NCBI GenBank assembly: GCA_009919175.1
Contig: RGCL01000011.1
Span: 1-57,835 of the forward strand
Length of the DNA: 57,835 bases
Origin: Betaproteobacteria bacterium
Lineage (GTDB): Bacteria; Pseudomonadota; Gammaproteobacteria; Burkholderiales; Burkholderiaceae_C
Direction of reading: 5' to 3'
Shown: piece by piece, positions 17,076 through 27,172 of the stretch
Position numbering within the stretch: position 1 is the first letter of the stretch
Layout: each line of letters opens with the position of its first letter
Notes under the pieces: generated by a model
The model's input: the letters and a program-made list of their open reading frames with translations, nothing else
Databases searched by the model: none
Told to the model about the DNA's origin: nothing
Program-made: the position numbers and the translations under genes

Positions 17076-17896
17076 CAGCCCAGTTTACACACCATCCACT
17101 CGATGGTGCTCTGTGGTCTCTCGTACATAGTCCAATGCCCGGCATCAGGAATCAAGGTGAAGCTGCTGAGCCGTTGTGGTGAAAACAGTGGCTCGATGCG
17201 GTGCAAGCGATCGGGGTACATGGCATCGTTTGCACCAAATGCGAAGTGAACTGGCCGCTGCCATCGATGCTGGGCTTGAACCACCACATCGGTTCTGGCC
17301 AGGCGCCGGCGCTTGAGGCGGTCGCGCGCCACATTGAGAGACTGGATCAGCAAGGTTTCTTCAGTGATGCTGTCTTCATGATGCAGCATGAATGACTTGA
17401 GGTTGTGCCGATGCACGGCTTGCCTTTGCTCATCGCTCATCTCGGGGGTAAAGCCCCGGATGTGAGGTGGCGGTCCATCGAACAAGCCCAGGCCAGGTGT
17501 GCCCAGGATCAGCACCGTAGAAAAGCGATTGGGGTAAGAGGCCGCGATCAAACCCGCTAGCATGCCACCAAACGAGAAGCCAGCCACATCCACAGGCTCC
17601 TCACCAAACAGTTGTGCGATGCCTTTGCTGACGGGCTCGATCAGGTCATCCACATCTTGCGCGCCGCTGGGCAGTTCAGAGTCGCCAAAGCCTGGCAGAT
17701 CCAATGCCCAGACGCGGCGTGTTTCACTCAGGGGCAAAACGTTTTTGACCCAGTGCGTCCAGCTGCCACTGCCGCCATGAAGCAGCAACAGTGGAGGTTT
17801 TGAGCGAGATGTTCCCCAGGCATGCCAGACCTGGATGTCACCATCAACACTGATGGTCAATCGCTGGGCTGCGTTGTGTGCTGTAGCCAGATGCAT
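17075..17896 (-). CDS. Alpha/beta fold hydrolase
   Basis: 273 residues. The oxyanion-hole motif LLLLHGGSGSWTHW is near 36-49, the nucleophile elbow AGFSFGG near 105-111 (Ser 108), and the catalytic histidine is in PDAGHWTMYERP near 261. It belongs to the large esterase/haloperoxidase-like group; the substrate is unknown. I chose the ATG at 17896 because longer in-frame starts would run through the tRNA-Met and terminator. It is followed by the DUF1840 gene with a one-base overlap. Confidence 0.85.
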   Translation of the reverse strand: MHLATAHNAAQRLTISVDGDIQVWHAWGTSRSKPPLLLLHGGSGSWTHWVKNVLPLSETRRVWALDLPGFGDSELPSGAQDVDDLIEPVSKGIAQLFGEEPVDVAGFSFGGMLAGLIAASYPNRFSTVLILGTPGLGLFDGPPPHIRGFTPEMSDEQRQAVHRHNLKSFMLHHEDSITEETLLIQSLNVARDRLKRRRLARTDVVVQAQHRWQRPVHFAFGANDAMYPDRLHRIEPLFSPQRLSSFTLIPDAGHWTMYERPQSTIEWMVCKLG

Positions 17897-17917
17897 GAAT
17901 GAGATGCCCTCAAACGA

Positions 17918-17943
17918 CAACGCCCACCGGGTGGTGGGCGTTG
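17918..17943 (-). terminator. Terminator of the alpha operon and tRNA-fMet
   Basis: An 11-bp perfect stem (CAACGCCCACC / GGTGGGCGTTG) with a 4-base loop, followed by TCGTTT on the minus strand, seven bases past the tRNA 3' end. It closes the ribosomal protein and tRNA transcript before the hydrolase gene. Confidence 0.75.
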
Positions 17944-17949
17944 TGGATT

Positions 17950-18026
<77 letters not shown>

Positions 18027-18050
18027 TCTGTTGTGTGAGATTTTAGCTGA

Positions 18051-18443
18051 TCATTCAGCTGAAGGGGCATCACCCGACGAGATTTCGGGGCGATCCACCA
18101 ATTCAATGAGGGCCATGGGTGCGTTATCGCCCACACGGTAACCCATCTTGAGGATGCGGGTATAGCCGCCAGGACGGGTCTGGTAACGCGGGCCAAGGTC
18201 AGCAAACAGCTTGACGACCGCTTCGCGGTCACGCAAACGGTTGAAGGCCAGGCGCTTGTTGGCCAGGGTCGGGGTCTTGCCCAGCGTGATCATGGGCTCG
18301 ATCACCCGGCGCAATTCCTTGGCCTTGGGCACTGTGGTTTTGATGGCTTCGTGATGAATGAGTGAGTTCATCATGTTGCGCAACATGGCCAGCCGGTGAG
18401 AGCTGGTGCGATTGAGTTTTCTGAGACCGTGTCCGTGACGCAT
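18051..18443 (-). CDS. rplQ: 50S ribosomal protein L17
   Basis: 130 residues. The start [20 protein letters not shown] and the segment [19 protein letters not shown] are diagnostic for L17, a large-subunit protein near the peptide exit tunnel. Last protein gene of the alpha operon, 73 bases after rpoA. The C-terminus has a short acidic extension (SSGDAPSAE), common in Betaproteobacteria. Confidence 0.98.
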   Translation of the reverse strand: MRHGHGLRKLNRTSSHRLAMLRNMMNSLIHHEAIKTTVPKAKELRRVIEPMITLGKTPTLANKRLAFNRLRDREAVVKLFADLGPRYQTRPGGYTRILKMGYRVGDNAPMALIELVDRPEISSGDAPSAE

Positions 18444-18516
18444 GTCGAATCCTTCCGATGCTGTTTGAGTTTTGCCGGCCGCCGTATCAGGTACGGCCAG
18501 GGGACGCGCTTGTTCT

Positions 18517-19506
18517 TCAGCGCTTGTCTAGGCCTGCAGGAGGCCAGTTCTCCAAACGCACACCCAGGGTGAGGCCACGCGAGGCAAGGACTTCCTTGAT
18601 CTCGTTGAGTGACTTGCGGCCCAGGTTGGGCGTTTTGAGGAGTTCGTTCTCGGTGCGCTGGATGAGGTCACCGATGTAGTAAATGTTTTCAGCCTTGAGG
18701 CAATTGGCAGAGCGAACGGTGAGTTCGAGCTCGTCGACAGGGCGAAGCAAAATGGGATCGAACTGTTGGGTGTTGCGCTGAGCAGGTGCATCAAAAGCGG
18801 CCAGTTCACCACCTTCGAGCTGGGCAAACACAGCCAACTGTTCCACCAAAATCTTTGCTGAAGAGCGGATGGCGTCTTCGGCGGTGATGGCACCATTGGT
18901 TTCAATTTCAACGACCAGACGATCGAGGTCGGTGCGCTGCTCCACGCGCGCATTCTCGACGCTGTAGCTCACCCGCTTCACGGGCGAGAAAGAGGCATCG
19001 AGCACGATGCGGCCAATGGATTTATTGGGCTCGTCGGCATGACGGCGCATGTTGCCCGGCACATATCCACGACCTTTTTCAACTTTCAACTGGATGTCGA
19101 TCTTGCCGCCTTGCGACAAGGTGCACACCAGGTGGTCGGGGTTCATGATTTCAACATCATGGGGGGTCTGAATGTCTGCTGCGGTGACCGGGCCTTCGCC
19201 GTCTTTGCGCAGGCTCAGGGTCACTTCGTCACGGTTGTGCAGCTTGAACACCACACCCTTGAGGTTGAGGAGGATGTTGACCACATCTTCCTGAACGCCA
19301 TCGATGCTCGAGTATTCGTGCACCACGCCAGCGATGGTGACTTCGGTGACGGCATAGCCCACCATGGAGGACAGCAAGACTCGGCGCAAAGCGTTGCCGA
19401 GGGTATGTCCATAACCACGCTCGAACGGCTCGAGTTCAACTTTGGCGCGGTTAGGCCCCAGGGGTTCAACGTGAATGTTTTTGGGCTTGAGGAGGTTGGT
19501 TTGCAT
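18517..19506 (-). CDS. rpoA: DNA-directed RNA polymerase subunit alpha
   Basis: 329 residues. The N-terminal assembly domain has [20 protein letters not shown] and [15 protein letters not shown] linker at about 230-250 leads to the C-terminal domain ([20 protein letters not shown] ... [14 protein letters not shown]) that contacts UP elements and activators. A GAAAGGACCC ribosome-binding site precedes the ATG. The 101-base spacer from rpsD contains hairpins. Confidence 0.99.
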   Translation of the reverse strand: MQTNLLKPKNIHVEPLGPNRAKVELEPFERGYGHTLGNALRRVLLSSMVGYAVTEVTIAGVVHEYSSIDGVQEDVVNILLNLKGVVFKLHNRDEVTLSLRKDGEGPVTAADIQTPHDVEIMNPDHLVCTLSQGGKIDIQLKVEKGRGYVPGNMRRHADEPNKSIGRIVLDASFSPVKRVSYSVENARVEQRTDLDRLVVEIETNGAITAEDAIRSSAKILVEQLAVFAQLEGGELAAFDAPAQRNTQQFDPILLRPVDELELTVRSANCLKAENIYYIGDLIQRTENELLKTPNLGRKSLNEIKEVLASRGLTLGVRLENWPPAGLDKR

Positions 19507-19563
19507 GAGGGTCCTTTCAATACCCCCGGCTCGTTACACCGGTAAGGCTGAATGTTGGAAACC

Positions 19564-19609
19564 GGTCCAGCTTTCGCAGGACCAAACAGCGCCGATGCCA
19601 GAAGGCATC
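19564..19609 (-). other. Hairpins in the rpsD-rpoA spacer
   Basis: In the minus-strand RNA, GATGCC-TTCT-GGCATC overlaps the rpsD stop codon. Then GGTCC-T-GC-GAAA-GC-T-GGACC forms a stem with a GNRA-type tetraloop. No T-run follows, so readthrough into rpoA is expected. Possible roles are mRNA processing or ribosomal-protein binding; this is inference. Confidence 0.45.
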
Positions 19610-20231
19610 AACGTGAATAAAGTTCAACGATCAATGATTCGTTGACGTCTGAAGCAAACTCATCGCGGTCAGGCGATTTCTTGAACACGCCCTCAACCTT
19701 GTCGACATTGACTTCAACCCAAGCTGGCATGCCCACTTGTGTGGCCAGTTGCAATGCTTCCTGAATGCGAACCTGCTTTTTGGACTTTTCGCGCACCGAC
19801 ACCACATCGCCGGACTTGACCATGTAGGAAGCAATGTTCACGGGCTTGCCATTGACTTCAATGGCCTTGTGAGAGACCAGCTGACGGGCTTCTGCACGGG
19901 TGGAACCAAAGCCCATGCGATAGACCACGTTGTCCAGGCGCGACTCGAGCAAACCCAAGAGGTTGGAGCCGGTGTTGCCGCGGATGCGTGATGCTTCTTC
20001 GAAGTAACGGCGGAACTGACGCTCCAACACCCCATACATGCGCTTGACCTTCTGCTTTTCACGCAATTGCGTGCCGTAGTCGGAGGTGCGCTGGCCAGAA
20101 GTGCGGCCATGCTGACCGGGCTTGCTGTCGAATTTGGCTTTGTCGCTGATGGCGCGGCGAGCACTCTTGAGGAAGAGGTCGGTGCCTTCACGGCGGGAGA
20201 GTTTGGCCTTGGGGCCGAGGTAACGTGCCAC
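19608..20231 (-). CDS. rpsD: 30S ribosomal protein S4
   Basis: 207 residues, with the typical [20 protein letters not shown] start and an S4 RNA-binding domain (about 95-160, [22 protein letters not shown]). It is the cysteine-free, zinc-independent form. Start codon is GTG, with AAGGAAAC just upstream. S4 organises 16S rRNA assembly and in E. coli represses the alpha operon. The spacers on both sides of the gene are rich in hairpins here. Confidence 0.98.
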   Translation of the reverse strand: MARYLGPKAKLSRREGTDLFLKSARRAISDKAKFDSKPGQHGRTSGQRTSDYGTQLREKQKVKRMYGVLERQFRRYFEEASRIRGNTGSNLLGLLESRLDNVVYRMGFGSTRAEARQLVSHKAIEVNGKPVNIASYMVKSGDVVSVREKSKKQVRIQEALQLATQVGMPAWVEVNVDKVEGVFKKSPDRDEFASDVNESLIVELYSR

Positions 20232-20251
20232 TTGAGTTTCCTTTCATCTGA

Positions 20252-20290
20252 CCGCTTGAAAGCGGCGAGCCGCGTCATTGCAGACGCGGC
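20252..20290 (-). other. Two hairpins in the rpsD 5' leader
   Basis: Transcribed from the minus strand, GCCGCGTC-N6-GACGCGGC (perfect 8-bp stem) is followed three bases later by CCGCTT-TC-AAGCGG (6-bp stem), ending about 20 bases before the rpsD GTG. The tandem arrangement before a gene for a known translational repressor suggests a regulatory leader, but this is inference from structure only. Confidence 0.45.
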
Positions 20291-20311
20291 CGTGGGCGGG
20301 TTAAGAATGAA

Positions 20312-20716
20312 TCAGATGCGACGGCGCTTTTGCGGACGGCATCCGTTGTGAGGCACAGGCGTCACATCCGAAATGGAGGTGATGCGAATGCCCAAGGCGC
20401 CCAAGGCGCGAACAGATGATTCGCGGCCGGGACCAGGACCTTTGATTTCGACATCCAAGTTCTTGATGCCTTGTTCCATGGCGGCGCGTCCTGCCACTTC
20501 GGAAGCAACCTGTGCAGCGAAAGGCGTGGATTTGCGAGAGCCCTTGAAACCCTGACCACCCGACGAGGCCCAGGACAAGGCGTTGCCCTGGCGATCGGTG
20601 ATGGTGATGATGGTGTTGTTGAACGAGGCGTGCACGTGGGCAATGCCATCGGAGATGTTTTTGCGAACCTTCTTGCGAACACGTTGCGCAGCGTTGTTGA
20701 CTTGTGTCTTGGCCAT
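20312..20716 (-). CDS. rpsK: 30S ribosomal protein S11
   Basis: 134 residues, with [39 protein letters not shown] and the C-terminal [18 protein letters not shown], all universal S11 signatures. It forms part of the platform of the small subunit near the mRNA exit. Twelve bases after rpsM in the alpha operon. Confidence 0.98.
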   Translation of the reverse strand: MAKTQVNNAAQRVRKKVRKNISDGIAHVHASFNNTIITITDRQGNALSWASSGGQGFKGSRKSTPFAAQVASEVAGRAAMEQGIKNLDVEIKGPGPGRESSVRALGALGIRITSISDVTPVPHNGCRPQKRRRI

Positions 20717-20728
20717 GTGATTCCCCGA

Positions 20729-21094
20729 TTATTTCTTCAGTGCCTGGGCAGCCTTGCGCGGACCCTTGCGAGTACGGGCGTTGGTGCGCGTGCGCTGGCC
20801 GCGCATGGGCAAACCGCGACGATGACGGAAGCCACGATAGCAACCAATGTCCATCAGTCGCTTGATGTTCATCGTGGTTTCACGACGCAGATCACCCTCG
20901 ATGGTGTAGGTGCCGATCTGATCGCGAACCTTTTCAAGTTCAGCATCAGTCAGATCCTTGATCTTCTTGGAATATGCGATGCCGCATGCTTCGCAAATCT
21001 TGCGTGCGCGCGTGCGTCCGATCCCGAAAATCGCGGTCAAGCCGATCTCAGCGTGCTGATGTGGCGGAATGTTGATGCCTGCAATACGTGCCAT
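20729..21094 (-). CDS. rpsM: 30S ribosomal protein S13
   Basis: 121 residues. [20 protein letters not shown] at the start and the C-terminal [20 protein letters not shown] are diagnostic. S13 contacts the P-site tRNA and large subunit at the head of the 30S particle. First gene of the classical alpha operon (rpsM-rpsK-rpsD-rpoA-rplQ). Confidence 0.98.
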   Translation of the reverse strand: MARIAGINIPPHQHAEIGLTAIFGIGRTRARKICEACGIAYSKKIKDLTDAELEKVRDQIGTYTIEGDLRRETTMNIKRLMDIGCYRGFRHRRGLPMRGQRTRTNARTRKGPRKAAQALKK

Positions 21095-21127
21095 TGCTTT
21101 TCCCCTGTTATCTGGTGTGTGCGCCGA

Positions 21128-21241
21128 TCAACCCTGGCGCTGCTTGTGACGGGGGTCGGTGCAAATGACACGAACCACCCCATGACGGCGAATGATCTTG
21201 CAGTTGCGGCAAATTTTCTTTACCGAAGCCGAAACTTTCAT
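21128..21241 (-). CDS. rpmJ: 50S ribosomal protein L36
   Basis: A 37-residue protein reading [20 protein letters not shown] and ending [10 protein letters not shown]. The zinc ribbon residues C11, C14, C27 and H32/33 are present, so this is the zinc-binding form. It stands between infA and rpsM, its normal place. Confidence 0.96.
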   Translation of the reverse strand: MKVSASVKKICRNCKIIRRHGVVRVICTDPRHKQRQG

Positions 21242-21297
21242 TTTTCACTCCTCAATCGCCAACTTCACCTTGAAGTCAGCACAAATCAAAACTGGCC

Positions 21298-21516
21298 TTA
21301 TTTGGCCCTGAAAACAATTCTTGCCCTCGACAAGTCGTAGGGCGTCAACTCCACTGTGACCTTGTCTCCAGGAAGGATGCGAATGTAGTGCATGCGCATC
21401 TTTCCGGAGATGTGGCCCAGTACCACATGTCCGTTTTCCAGCTTCACTCGGAAGGTGGCGTTGGGGAGGTTCTCAACCACTTCCCCTTGCATTTGAATGA
21501 CATCGTCTTTGGCCAT
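21298..21516 (-). CDS. infA: Translation initiation factor IF-1
   Basis: 72 residues with an OB fold: [39 protein letters not shown] and [13 protein letters not shown]-1 occupies the ribosomal A site during initiation. I preferred the ATG at 21516, since it gives the canonical MAKDD start, over one three codons upstream that overlaps the secY stop. It lies five bases after secY. Confidence 0.97.
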   Translation of the reverse strand: MAKDDVIQMQGEVVENLPNATFRVKLENGHVVLGHISGKMRMHYIRILPGDKVTVELTPYDLSRARIVFRAK

Positions 21517-21521
21517 GTCGC

Positions 21522-22832
21522 TCAACCGCCCACCATGGGCTTGAAACTCGCTTTCTTGAGAAGAGACTCGTACTGCTGGCTCATCATGTAGTTTTGCACC
21601 TGGGCCATGAAGTCCATGGTGACCACCACGATGATGAGCAAGGACGTACCGCCGAAATAGAACGGCACCTTGTACTCAAGAATCAAAAATTCGGGCAACA
21701 GGCAAACCACGCTGATGTAGATTGCACCCACGAAGGTGAGCCTGAGCAAAATCTTGTCGATGTAGCGCGCGGTTTGATCGCCAGGGCGAATGCCAGGGAC
21801 GAAGGCACCCGAACGCTTGAGGTTGTCTGCGGTTTCACGGCTGTTGAACACCAGAGCAGTGTAAAAAAAGCAGAAGAACACGATAGCAGCCACATAAATC
21901 ATGATGTAGATGGGCTGACCGGGTGAGAGCGCGGCAGAAAGATCCTTGAGCCAGATCATGCTGTTGCCCGTGCTGAACCAGCTCACCACAGTGCTGGGCA
22001 ACAGGATGATGGACGAGGCAAAAATGGGAGGGATCACACCAGCCATGTTGATCTTGAGGGGCAGGTGCGAAGACTGTCCGCCATAGACCTTGTTGCCGAC
22101 CTGGCGCCTGGCATAGTTGACCAAGATCTTGCGCTGGCCACGCTCCATGAACACCACCAGATAGGTCACCAATCCCACCAGGGTCACGATGACCAGTGCC
22201 ATGGGGATACCGATGCCGCCACCACTGACCAACGAAAGGAATTGGCCGACTGCGTTGGGCAGGCCAGCTGCAATGCCGGCAAAAATCAAAATGGAAATAC
22301 CATTGCCCAAGCCGCGCTCGGTGATCTGCTCGCCCAGCCACATCAGGAACATCGTGCCTGCTGTGAGGGTCAGCATGGCGGTGAATCGGAACATCAAACC
22401 GGGCTCGATCACCAGACCAGCAGAGGACTCCAGCGCCAAGGCAATGCCCATGGACTGAAATAGCGCCAGCGCCACCGTGCCATAGCGGGTGTACTGAGTG
22501 ATCTTGCGACGACCTGCCTCACCCTCTTTCTTGAGCTGTTCAAGCGTGGGCACCACATAGGTCATCAACTGCATGATGATGGACGCAGAGATGTAGGGCA
22601 TGATGCCTAGCGCAAACACCGTGAAGCGTGACAGGGCACCGCCCGAGAACATGTTGAACAGGCTCAGAATGCCGCCTTGCTGACCATCGAAAAGCTTTTT
22701 CAGCTCCGTGGGGTCGATGCCGGGTACAGGGATGTGCGCACCCACCCGGTAGACCACCAGGGCCAACAACAAAAACACCAAACGGCGACGCAGGTCGCCA
22801 TATTTGGGTGCATTTGAAGAGCCAGTTGCCAC
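21522..22832 (-). CDS. secY: Preprotein translocase subunit SecY
   Basis: 436 residues with ten predicted membrane spans, the protein-conducting channel of the inner membrane. Typical segments are [50 protein letters not shown]-type [13 protein letters not shown], and the cytoplasmic loop [15 protein letters not shown]. Placed at the end of the spc operon before infA. Ten bases after rplO. Confidence 0.98.
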   Translation of the reverse strand: MATGSSNAPKYGDLRRRLVFLLLALVVYRVGAHIPVPGIDPTELKKLFDGQQGGILSLFNMFSGGALSRFTVFALGIMPYISASIIMQLMTYVVPTLEQLKKEGEAGRRKITQYTRYGTVALALFQSMGIALALESSAGLVIEPGLMFRFTAMLTLTAGTMFLMWLGEQITERGLGNGISILIFAGIAAGLPNAVGQFLSLVSGGGIGIPMALVIVTLVGLVTYLVVFMERGQRKILVNYARRQVGNKVYGGQSSHLPLKINMAGVIPPIFASSIILLPSTVVSWFSTGNSMIWLKDLSAALSPGQPIYIMIYVAAIVFFCFFYTALVFNSRETADNLKRSGAFVPGIRPGDQTARYIDKILLRLTFVGAIYISVVCLLPEFLILEYKVPFYFGGTSLLIIVVVTMDFMAQVQNYMMSQQYESLLKKASFKPMVGG

Positions 22833-22842
22833 GCGCTATCCC

Positions 22843-23277
22843 TTACTCGCTCAGCGAACCACCAGCGGCCTCGATGGCAGCCTTGGCACCTGCAGTCGCG
22901 CCAATGCCTTTGAGCTTGACGGCTTTGGTGATCTCACCCGACTTGATGACCTTGACCACACGAGCCAATTCACCGATCAGGCCAGCGTTCTTGAGCACCA
23001 GCATGTCGACTTCTGCTGCTTCGATGCGGCTGAGTGCATCCAGGGAGATCTCGGCATTGAACTTGAGGGAATGCGACTTGAAGCCACGCTTGGGCAAACG
23101 GCGCTGCAAAGGCATCTGACCGCCTTCAAAGCCAACCTTGTGATAGCCACCCGAGCGGGATTTTTGGCCTTTGTGACCACGGCCGGCCGTTTTGCCAAGG
23201 CCTGAACCAATGCCACGACCCACACGGCGACGCGAAGGACGTGAGCCTGCGGCGGATTGAATGGTGTTGAGTTGCAT
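22843..23277 (-). CDS. rplO: 50S ribosomal protein L15
   Basis: 144 residues. [20 protein letters not shown], the glycine-rich [20 protein letters not shown] and [18 protein letters not shown] are diagnostic of L15, a late-assembly protein of the large subunit. Follows rpmD by nine bases. Confidence 0.98.
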   Translation of the reverse strand: MQLNTIQSAAGSRPSRRRVGRGIGSGLGKTAGRGHKGQKSRSGGYHKVGFEGGQMPLQRRLPKRGFKSHSLKFNAEISLDALSRIEAAEVDMLVLKNAGLIGELARVVKVIKSGEITKAVKLKGIGATAGAKAAIEAAGGSLSE

Positions 23278-23286
23278 GACTGACCT

Positions 23287-23466
23287 TTAGAGCACTTTGA
23301 CCAGATAGCTGATCTTGTTGATCATGCCGCGCACAGCAGGGGTGTCCTGGAGTTCGCGCACGCTACCGATTTTGCGAAGACCCAGGCCACGAACGGTGTC
23401 GCGGTGAGATTGCTTGGTGCCAATGGGGCTTCGCACCAGTTGAACTTTGACGGTTGACTGACTCAT
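23287..23466 (-). CDS. rpmD: 50S ribosomal protein L30
   Basis: 59 residues, starting [20 protein letters not shown] and containing the family pattern [20 protein letters not shown] and [13 protein letters not shown]. It fills the gap between rpsE and rplO, its normal position in the spc operon. Confidence 0.95.
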   Translation of the reverse strand: MSQSTVKVQLVRSPIGTKQSHRDTVRGLGLRKIGSVRELQDTPAVRGMINKISYLVKVL

Positions 23467-23480
23467 GTGTATCTCCCAGG

Positions 23481-24002
23481 TCAGGCGGTGAAGAGGTCTT
23501 CAACCGACTTGCCACGCTTGGCCGCGACTTCTGCGGGGGTGGTGCAACGGTTGAGCGCGTCAAACGTGGCGCGGACCATGTTGTAGGGGTTGGTGGATCC
23601 ATGGCTCTTGGCCACGATGTCGGTGATGCCCATCACCTCGAAAATCGCGCGCATGGGGCCACCAGCAATGATGCCGGTACCTTTGGAGGCGGGCACCAGC
23701 ATCACGGTGGAGGCACCGTGACGGCCTTCAACGCGGTGGTGCAGCGTGCCTTCCTTGAGGGACACCTTGGTCATGTTGCGGCGGGCTTCTTCCATGGCCT
23801 TTTGAACGGCGGCGGGCACTTCCTTGGATTTGCCCTTGCCCATGCCCACACGGCCATCGCCATCACCAACCACGGTGAGGGCGGCGAAAGCCAGAATGCG
23901 ACCACCCTTGACCACTTTGGTCACGCGGTTCACGGCAATCATCTTCTCCCGCATGCCATCGTCGCGGGCTTCGTTTTGCACTTTTGCTTGTACTTTAGCC
24001 AT
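23481..24002 (-). CDS. rpsE: 30S ribosomal protein S5
   Basis: 173 residues. The double-stranded RNA-binding N-terminal domain has [20 protein letters not shown], followed by [19 protein letters not shown] and the C-terminal [20 protein letters not shown]5 affects decoding fidelity. Fourteen bases upstream of rpmD. Confidence 0.98.
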   Translation of the reverse strand: MAKVQAKVQNEARDDGMREKMIAVNRVTKVVKGGRILAFAALTVVGDGDGRVGMGKGKSKEVPAAVQKAMEEARRNMTKVSLKEGTLHHRVEGRHGASTVMLVPASKGTGIIAGGPMRAIFEVMGITDIVAKSHGSTNPYNMVRATFDALNRCTTPAEVAAKRGKSVEDLFTA

Positions 24003-24017
24003 GATGATTCCTCAATC

Positions 24018-24383
24018 TCAGAACTGAAGGCCAGCTTCGCGAGCGGCATCGGCCAAAGCCTTGACCCGACCGTGATAAGCAAAACCCGAACGGTCGAAAG
24101 CGACTTTCTCCACCCCGGCGGCCTTGGCTTTTTCTGCAATGCGCTTGCCCACCACAGTGGCTGCTGCGGCATTGCCACCTTTGCCCGTGGCACCCAGCGA
24201 TTTGCGGATCTCGGCTTCTGCGGTCGAGGCAGTAGCAATCACCTTGGTGCCGTCTTCGGACACCACGGTGGCATAAATGTGCAAGTTGGTGCGATTGACC
24301 ATCAAACGGGCAATGCCGATTTTGGCGATGCGCATACGGGTTTGACGGGCACGGCGCAGACGTTGCTGCTTCTTGTTCAACAT
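24018..24383 (-). CDS. rplR: 50S ribosomal protein L18
   Basis: 121 residues, with the basic start [40 protein letters not shown], and the C-terminal [21 protein letters not shown]18 binds 5S rRNA with L5 and L25. Confidence 0.98.
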   Translation of the reverse strand: MLNKKQQRLRRARQTRMRIAKIGIARLMVNRTNLHIYATVVSEDGTKVIATASTAEAEIRKSLGATGKGGNAAAATVVGKRIAEKAKAAGVEKVAFDRSGFAYHGRVKALADAAREAGLQF

Positions 24384-24394
24384 GATGCAGCTCC

Positions 24395-24928
24395 TTATTT
24401 CTTCTTGGTCTCTTTGATGGTGATCTTCTCATCGGCGTAGCGAATGCCCTTGCCCTTGTAAGGCTCGGGGGGACGCACAGCGCGGATGACGGCAGCGATT
24501 TGACCCACTGCTTGACGGTCAGCACCTTTGATGATGATTTCGGTCGGGGCAGGCGTTTCCACCTTGATGCCAGCGGGCATGTCGATGGCCACAGGATGAG
24601 AGAAACCCACGGTCAAATTGAGTTTGGAGCCAGCGGCTTGCGCGCGATAACCCACGCCCACCAGGGCCAGCTTTTTCTCAAAGCCCTTGGTGACACCCGT
24701 GACCATGTTGTTGACCAATTGACGCAGGGTGCCGCTCATGGCGTTGGCTTCTCGGGATTCGTTTGTGGGTGCAAAGTGCACGCTGCCCGATTCCTGGGAC
24801 ACCTTGACCAAAGCGTTGGTGGCCACACTGAGTGTGCCGCCCGCGCCCTTGACACTGATCTGATCTGCTTTGATGGTGACATCGACTCCCTGGGGAATGG
24901 TCACCGGCATTTTTCCAATGCGAGACAT
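24395..24928 (-). CDS. rplF: 50S ribosomal protein L6
   Basis: 177 residues from the ATG at 24928 ([19 protein letters not shown]). The paired L6 folds and the C-terminal signature [20 protein letters not shown] are clear. A longer in-frame start exists 14 codons upstream but overlaps the spacer to rpsH and lacks conservation. AAGGAGCTC precedes the chosen ATG. Confidence 0.98.
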   Translation of the reverse strand: MSRIGKMPVTIPQGVDVTIKADQISVKGAGGTLSVATNALVKVSQESGSVHFAPTNESREANAMSGTLRQLVNNMVTGVTKGFEKKLALVGVGYRAQAAGSKLNLTVGFSHPVAIDMPAGIKVETPAPTEIIIKGADRQAVGQIAAVIRAVRPPEPYKGKGIRYADEKITIKETKKK

Positions 24929-24941
24929 GTGAGCTCCTTCC

Positions 24942-25337
24942 TCAAGCAACGTAGCAAAGAACTTCGCCACCCACGCCTTGAGCGCGAGCTTTGCGATCGG
25001 TCATGACGCCTTTGGGGGTGGTGACAATCGCCACGCCCAAACCATTCATCACCTGAGGAATATCGTGACGGCCTTTGTAGATGCGCAAGCCAGGACGGCT
25101 CACACGCTCAATGCGCTCGATCACGGGACGACCCGCGTAGTATTTCAACTCGATGTCGATTTCGCTTTTGCCGCCTTCGGAGCGGACGCGATAGTTTTCG
25201 ATATAGCCCTCATCCTTCAGCACCTGAAGAATGGCGGCTTTGACTTTGGATGCCGGCACACTGACGTTCGCTTTGGCAACCATTTGTGCGTTGCGAATGC
25301 GGGTCAACAAATCGGCAATGGGATCGCTCATGCTCAT
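24942..25337 (-). CDS. rpsH: 30S ribosomal protein S8
   Basis: 131 residues. [18 protein letters not shown] and the C-terminal [20 protein letters not shown] with GGEVLCYVA match S8. In E. coli S8 is the translational repressor of the spc operon, acting near rplE; whether such a site exists here was not resolved. Confidence 0.98.
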   Translation of the reverse strand: MSMSDPIADLLTRIRNAQMVAKANVSVPASKVKAAILQVLKDEGYIENYRVRSEGGKSEIDIELKYYAGRPVIERIERVSRPGLRIYKGRHDIPQVMNGLGVAIVTTPKGVMTDRKARAQGVGGEVLCYVA

Positions 25338-25354
25338 TGTGTTCTCCTTGCCAA

Positions 25355-25660
25355 TTACCAGCTGGCCTTGGTGATGCCGGGGATGGTGCCTTCAAAGGCC
25401 ATCTCGCGGATCTTGGACCGACCGAGCCCAAACTGACGGAACGTACCGCGGGGGCGGCCCGTGATCTCGCAGCGTGCGCGCTGGCGGGTGGGATTGGCGT
25501 TGCGAGGCATTTTTTGCAGCGCATCGCGAGCGGCAGCGCGTTCTTCTTCGCTGCGCTTGGCATCCTTGGAAATGGCCTTCAATTCGGCGTGCTTGGACGC
25601 GAACTTGGCCACCAATTTGGAGCGCTTGAGTTCTCGCTGGATCAATGCAGTTTTAGCCAC
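25355..25660 (-). CDS. rpsN: 30S ribosomal protein S14
   Basis: 101 residues, the long zinc-independent form. [20 protein letters not shown] at the start and [20 protein letters not shown] near the end are diagnostic. Located between rplE and rpsH as usual. Confidence 0.98.
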   Translation of the reverse strand: MAKTALIQRELKRSKLVAKFASKHAELKAISKDAKRSEEERAAARDALQKMPRNANPTRQRARCEITGRPRGTFRQFGLGRSKIREMAFEGTIPGITKASW

Positions 25661-25668
25661 AAGTCACC

Positions 25669-26208
25669 TCAATTCTTGAAGGGGAAACGGAAAGCGGCGA
25701 GCAGTGCCTTGCACTCTTCATCCGTCTTGGCCGTGGTGGTGATGCTGATGTTGAGACCGCGCAAGGCATCCACCTTGTCGTACTCGATCTCAGGGAAGAT
25801 GATCTGTTCTTTGACGCCGATGTTGTAGTTGCCACGGCCGTCGAAAGCGCGACCTGAAATACCGCGGAAGTCGCGCACTCGGGGCAAGGCCACAGTGACG
25901 AAACGATCCAGAAATTCAAACATGCGCACACCGCGCAGGGTCACCATGCATCCAATGGCCTGGCCTTCACGGATCTTGAAACCGGCAATGGCCTTGCGAG
26001 CCTTGGTGACCACGGGCTTTTGGCCCGCAATCTTGGTGAGATCAGAGACAGCGTGTTCCATGACCTTTTTGTCGGCCACGGCCTCGCTCACACCCATGTT
26101 CAGGGTGATCTTGGTCAGGCGGGGAACCTCCATCACCGACTTGTAGCCAAATTGCTGCGTCAGTTGAGGAACCACTTTCTCGCGGTAGTGTTGCTGCAAA
26201 CGTGCCAT
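25669..26208 (-). CDS. rplE: 50S ribosomal protein L5
   Basis: 179 residues. Typical parts are [37 protein letters not shown] and [21 protein letters not shown]5 binds 5S rRNA and contacts the P-site tRNA. The usual family start [11 protein letters not shown] is at 26208. Another in-frame ATG two codons upstream (26214) overlaps the rplX stop as ATGA and could be used instead. Confidence 0.97.
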   Translation of the reverse strand: MARLQQHYREKVVPQLTQQFGYKSVMEVPRLTKITLNMGVSEAVADKKVMEHAVSDLTKIAGQKPVVTKARKAIAGFKIREGQAIGCMVTLRGVRMFEFLDRFVTVALPRVRDFRGISGRAFDGRGNYNIGVKEQIIFPEIEYDKVDALRGLNISITTTAKTDEECKALLAAFRFPFKN

Positions 26209-26210
26209 GG

Positions 26211-26531
26211 TCATGCCACCTTGATTTCTTCGCCATTGGACTTGAACACGCGAACCTTGCTGCCATCAGCCTGGACTTTGATGCCCACGCGATCGGCTTT
26301 GCCAGTGGTTGCGTTGTAAATCGCCACATTGGATTGATGAATGGGCATGGACTTGTCCAGAATGCCACCTTGAGAGCCCGCCATGGGGTTGGGCTTGGTG
26401 TGTTTCTTCACCAGGTTGATGCCCTCAACCACCACGTGGGTGTCGTCTTTGCGCAAGACCACCTTGCCACGCTTGCCTTTGTCGCGGCCAGCGATCACGA
26501 TGACTTCGTCGCCCTTACGGATTTTGTTCAT
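26211..26531 (-). CDS. rplX: 50S ribosomal protein L24
   Basis: 106 residues from the ATG at 26531. The KOW motif lies at about 3-30 ([20 protein letters not shown]), followed by [15 protein letters not shown] and [18 protein letters not shown]24 initiates 50S assembly. Ten bases after rplN. Confidence 0.97.
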   Translation of the reverse strand: MNKIRKGDEVIVIAGRDKGKRGKVVLRKDDTHVVVEGINLVKKHTKPNPMAGSQGGILDKSMPIHQSNVAIYNATTGKADRVGIKVQADGSKVRVFKSNGEEIKVA

Positions 26532-26541
26532 GGTCACGACC

Positions 26542-26910
26542 TCACAGCACTTCGGGAGCGAGCGACACGATCTTCATGAAGCGCTCGGTACGCAGTTCAC
26601 GCGTGACCGGGCCAAAGATGCGAGTGCCAATCGGCTCGAGTTTGTTGTTGAGCAAGACGGCGGCATTGCCGTCAAACTTGATGAGCGAGCCATCGTTGCG
26701 GCGGATGCCTTTGGCCGTGCGCACCACCACTGCACTGTAAACCTCGCCTTTTTTGACGCGGCCACGCGGAGCGGCTTCTTTGATGCTGACCTTGATGATG
26801 TCGCCCACGCTGGCATAGCGGCGCTTAGAGCCGCCAAGGACTTTGATGCACAAAACGGATTTGGCACCCGTGTTGTCGGCCACGTCGAGCCGTGATTCTG
26901 TTTGGATCAT
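26542..26910 (-). CDS. rplN: 50S ribosomal protein L14
   Basis: 122 residues from the ATG at 26910 ([20 protein letters not shown]), with the universal [20 protein letters not shown] signature. L14 sits at the subunit interface. It is the first ribosomal gene of this cluster. Its upstream neighbour is a divergent proC rather than the rpsQ-rpmC-rplP end of an S10 operon. Confidence 0.97.
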   Translation of the reverse strand: MIQTESRLDVADNTGAKSVLCIKVLGGSKRRYASVGDIIKVSIKEAAPRGRVKKGEVYSAVVVRTAKGIRRNDGSLIKFDGNAAVLLNNKLEPIGTRIFGPVTRELRTERFMKIVSLAPEVL

Positions 26911-27108
26911 TTTGGTTGTTCCCAACTTGTATCGGCGCCCGGTCATCCGGGGCAAACCGATCAGTCTTGGTTCCGTCAGTTGTCAAACTAAGTGGGGGTG
27001 GCACCGAAACAATGGGCTTTTTCAGAAAACCCTTTGCTCCTTGCCCCAGCCCCAAATGGCTCTTCAACCAGTGGATGGACTTTTCTCCGCCAACGGCGAA
27101 AGACGTGG

Positions 27109-27114
27109 ATTATT
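27109..27114 (-). promoter_or_regulatory. Candidate -10 element for the spc operon
   Basis: The minus strand reads TATGC-AATAAT, an extended -10-like sequence (TGC followed by AATAAT, five of six matches) about 200 bases upstream of rplN. The -35 at 17 bases is weak. A TTGACA at 26986-26981, closer to rplN, lacks a good -10. The promoter choice is uncertain. Confidence 0.35.
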
Positions 27115-27172
27115 GCATAAATTTCGATCTATTCTCTATGCCCTGACTTCCAAGCTTCTGAAAGACCGCATC

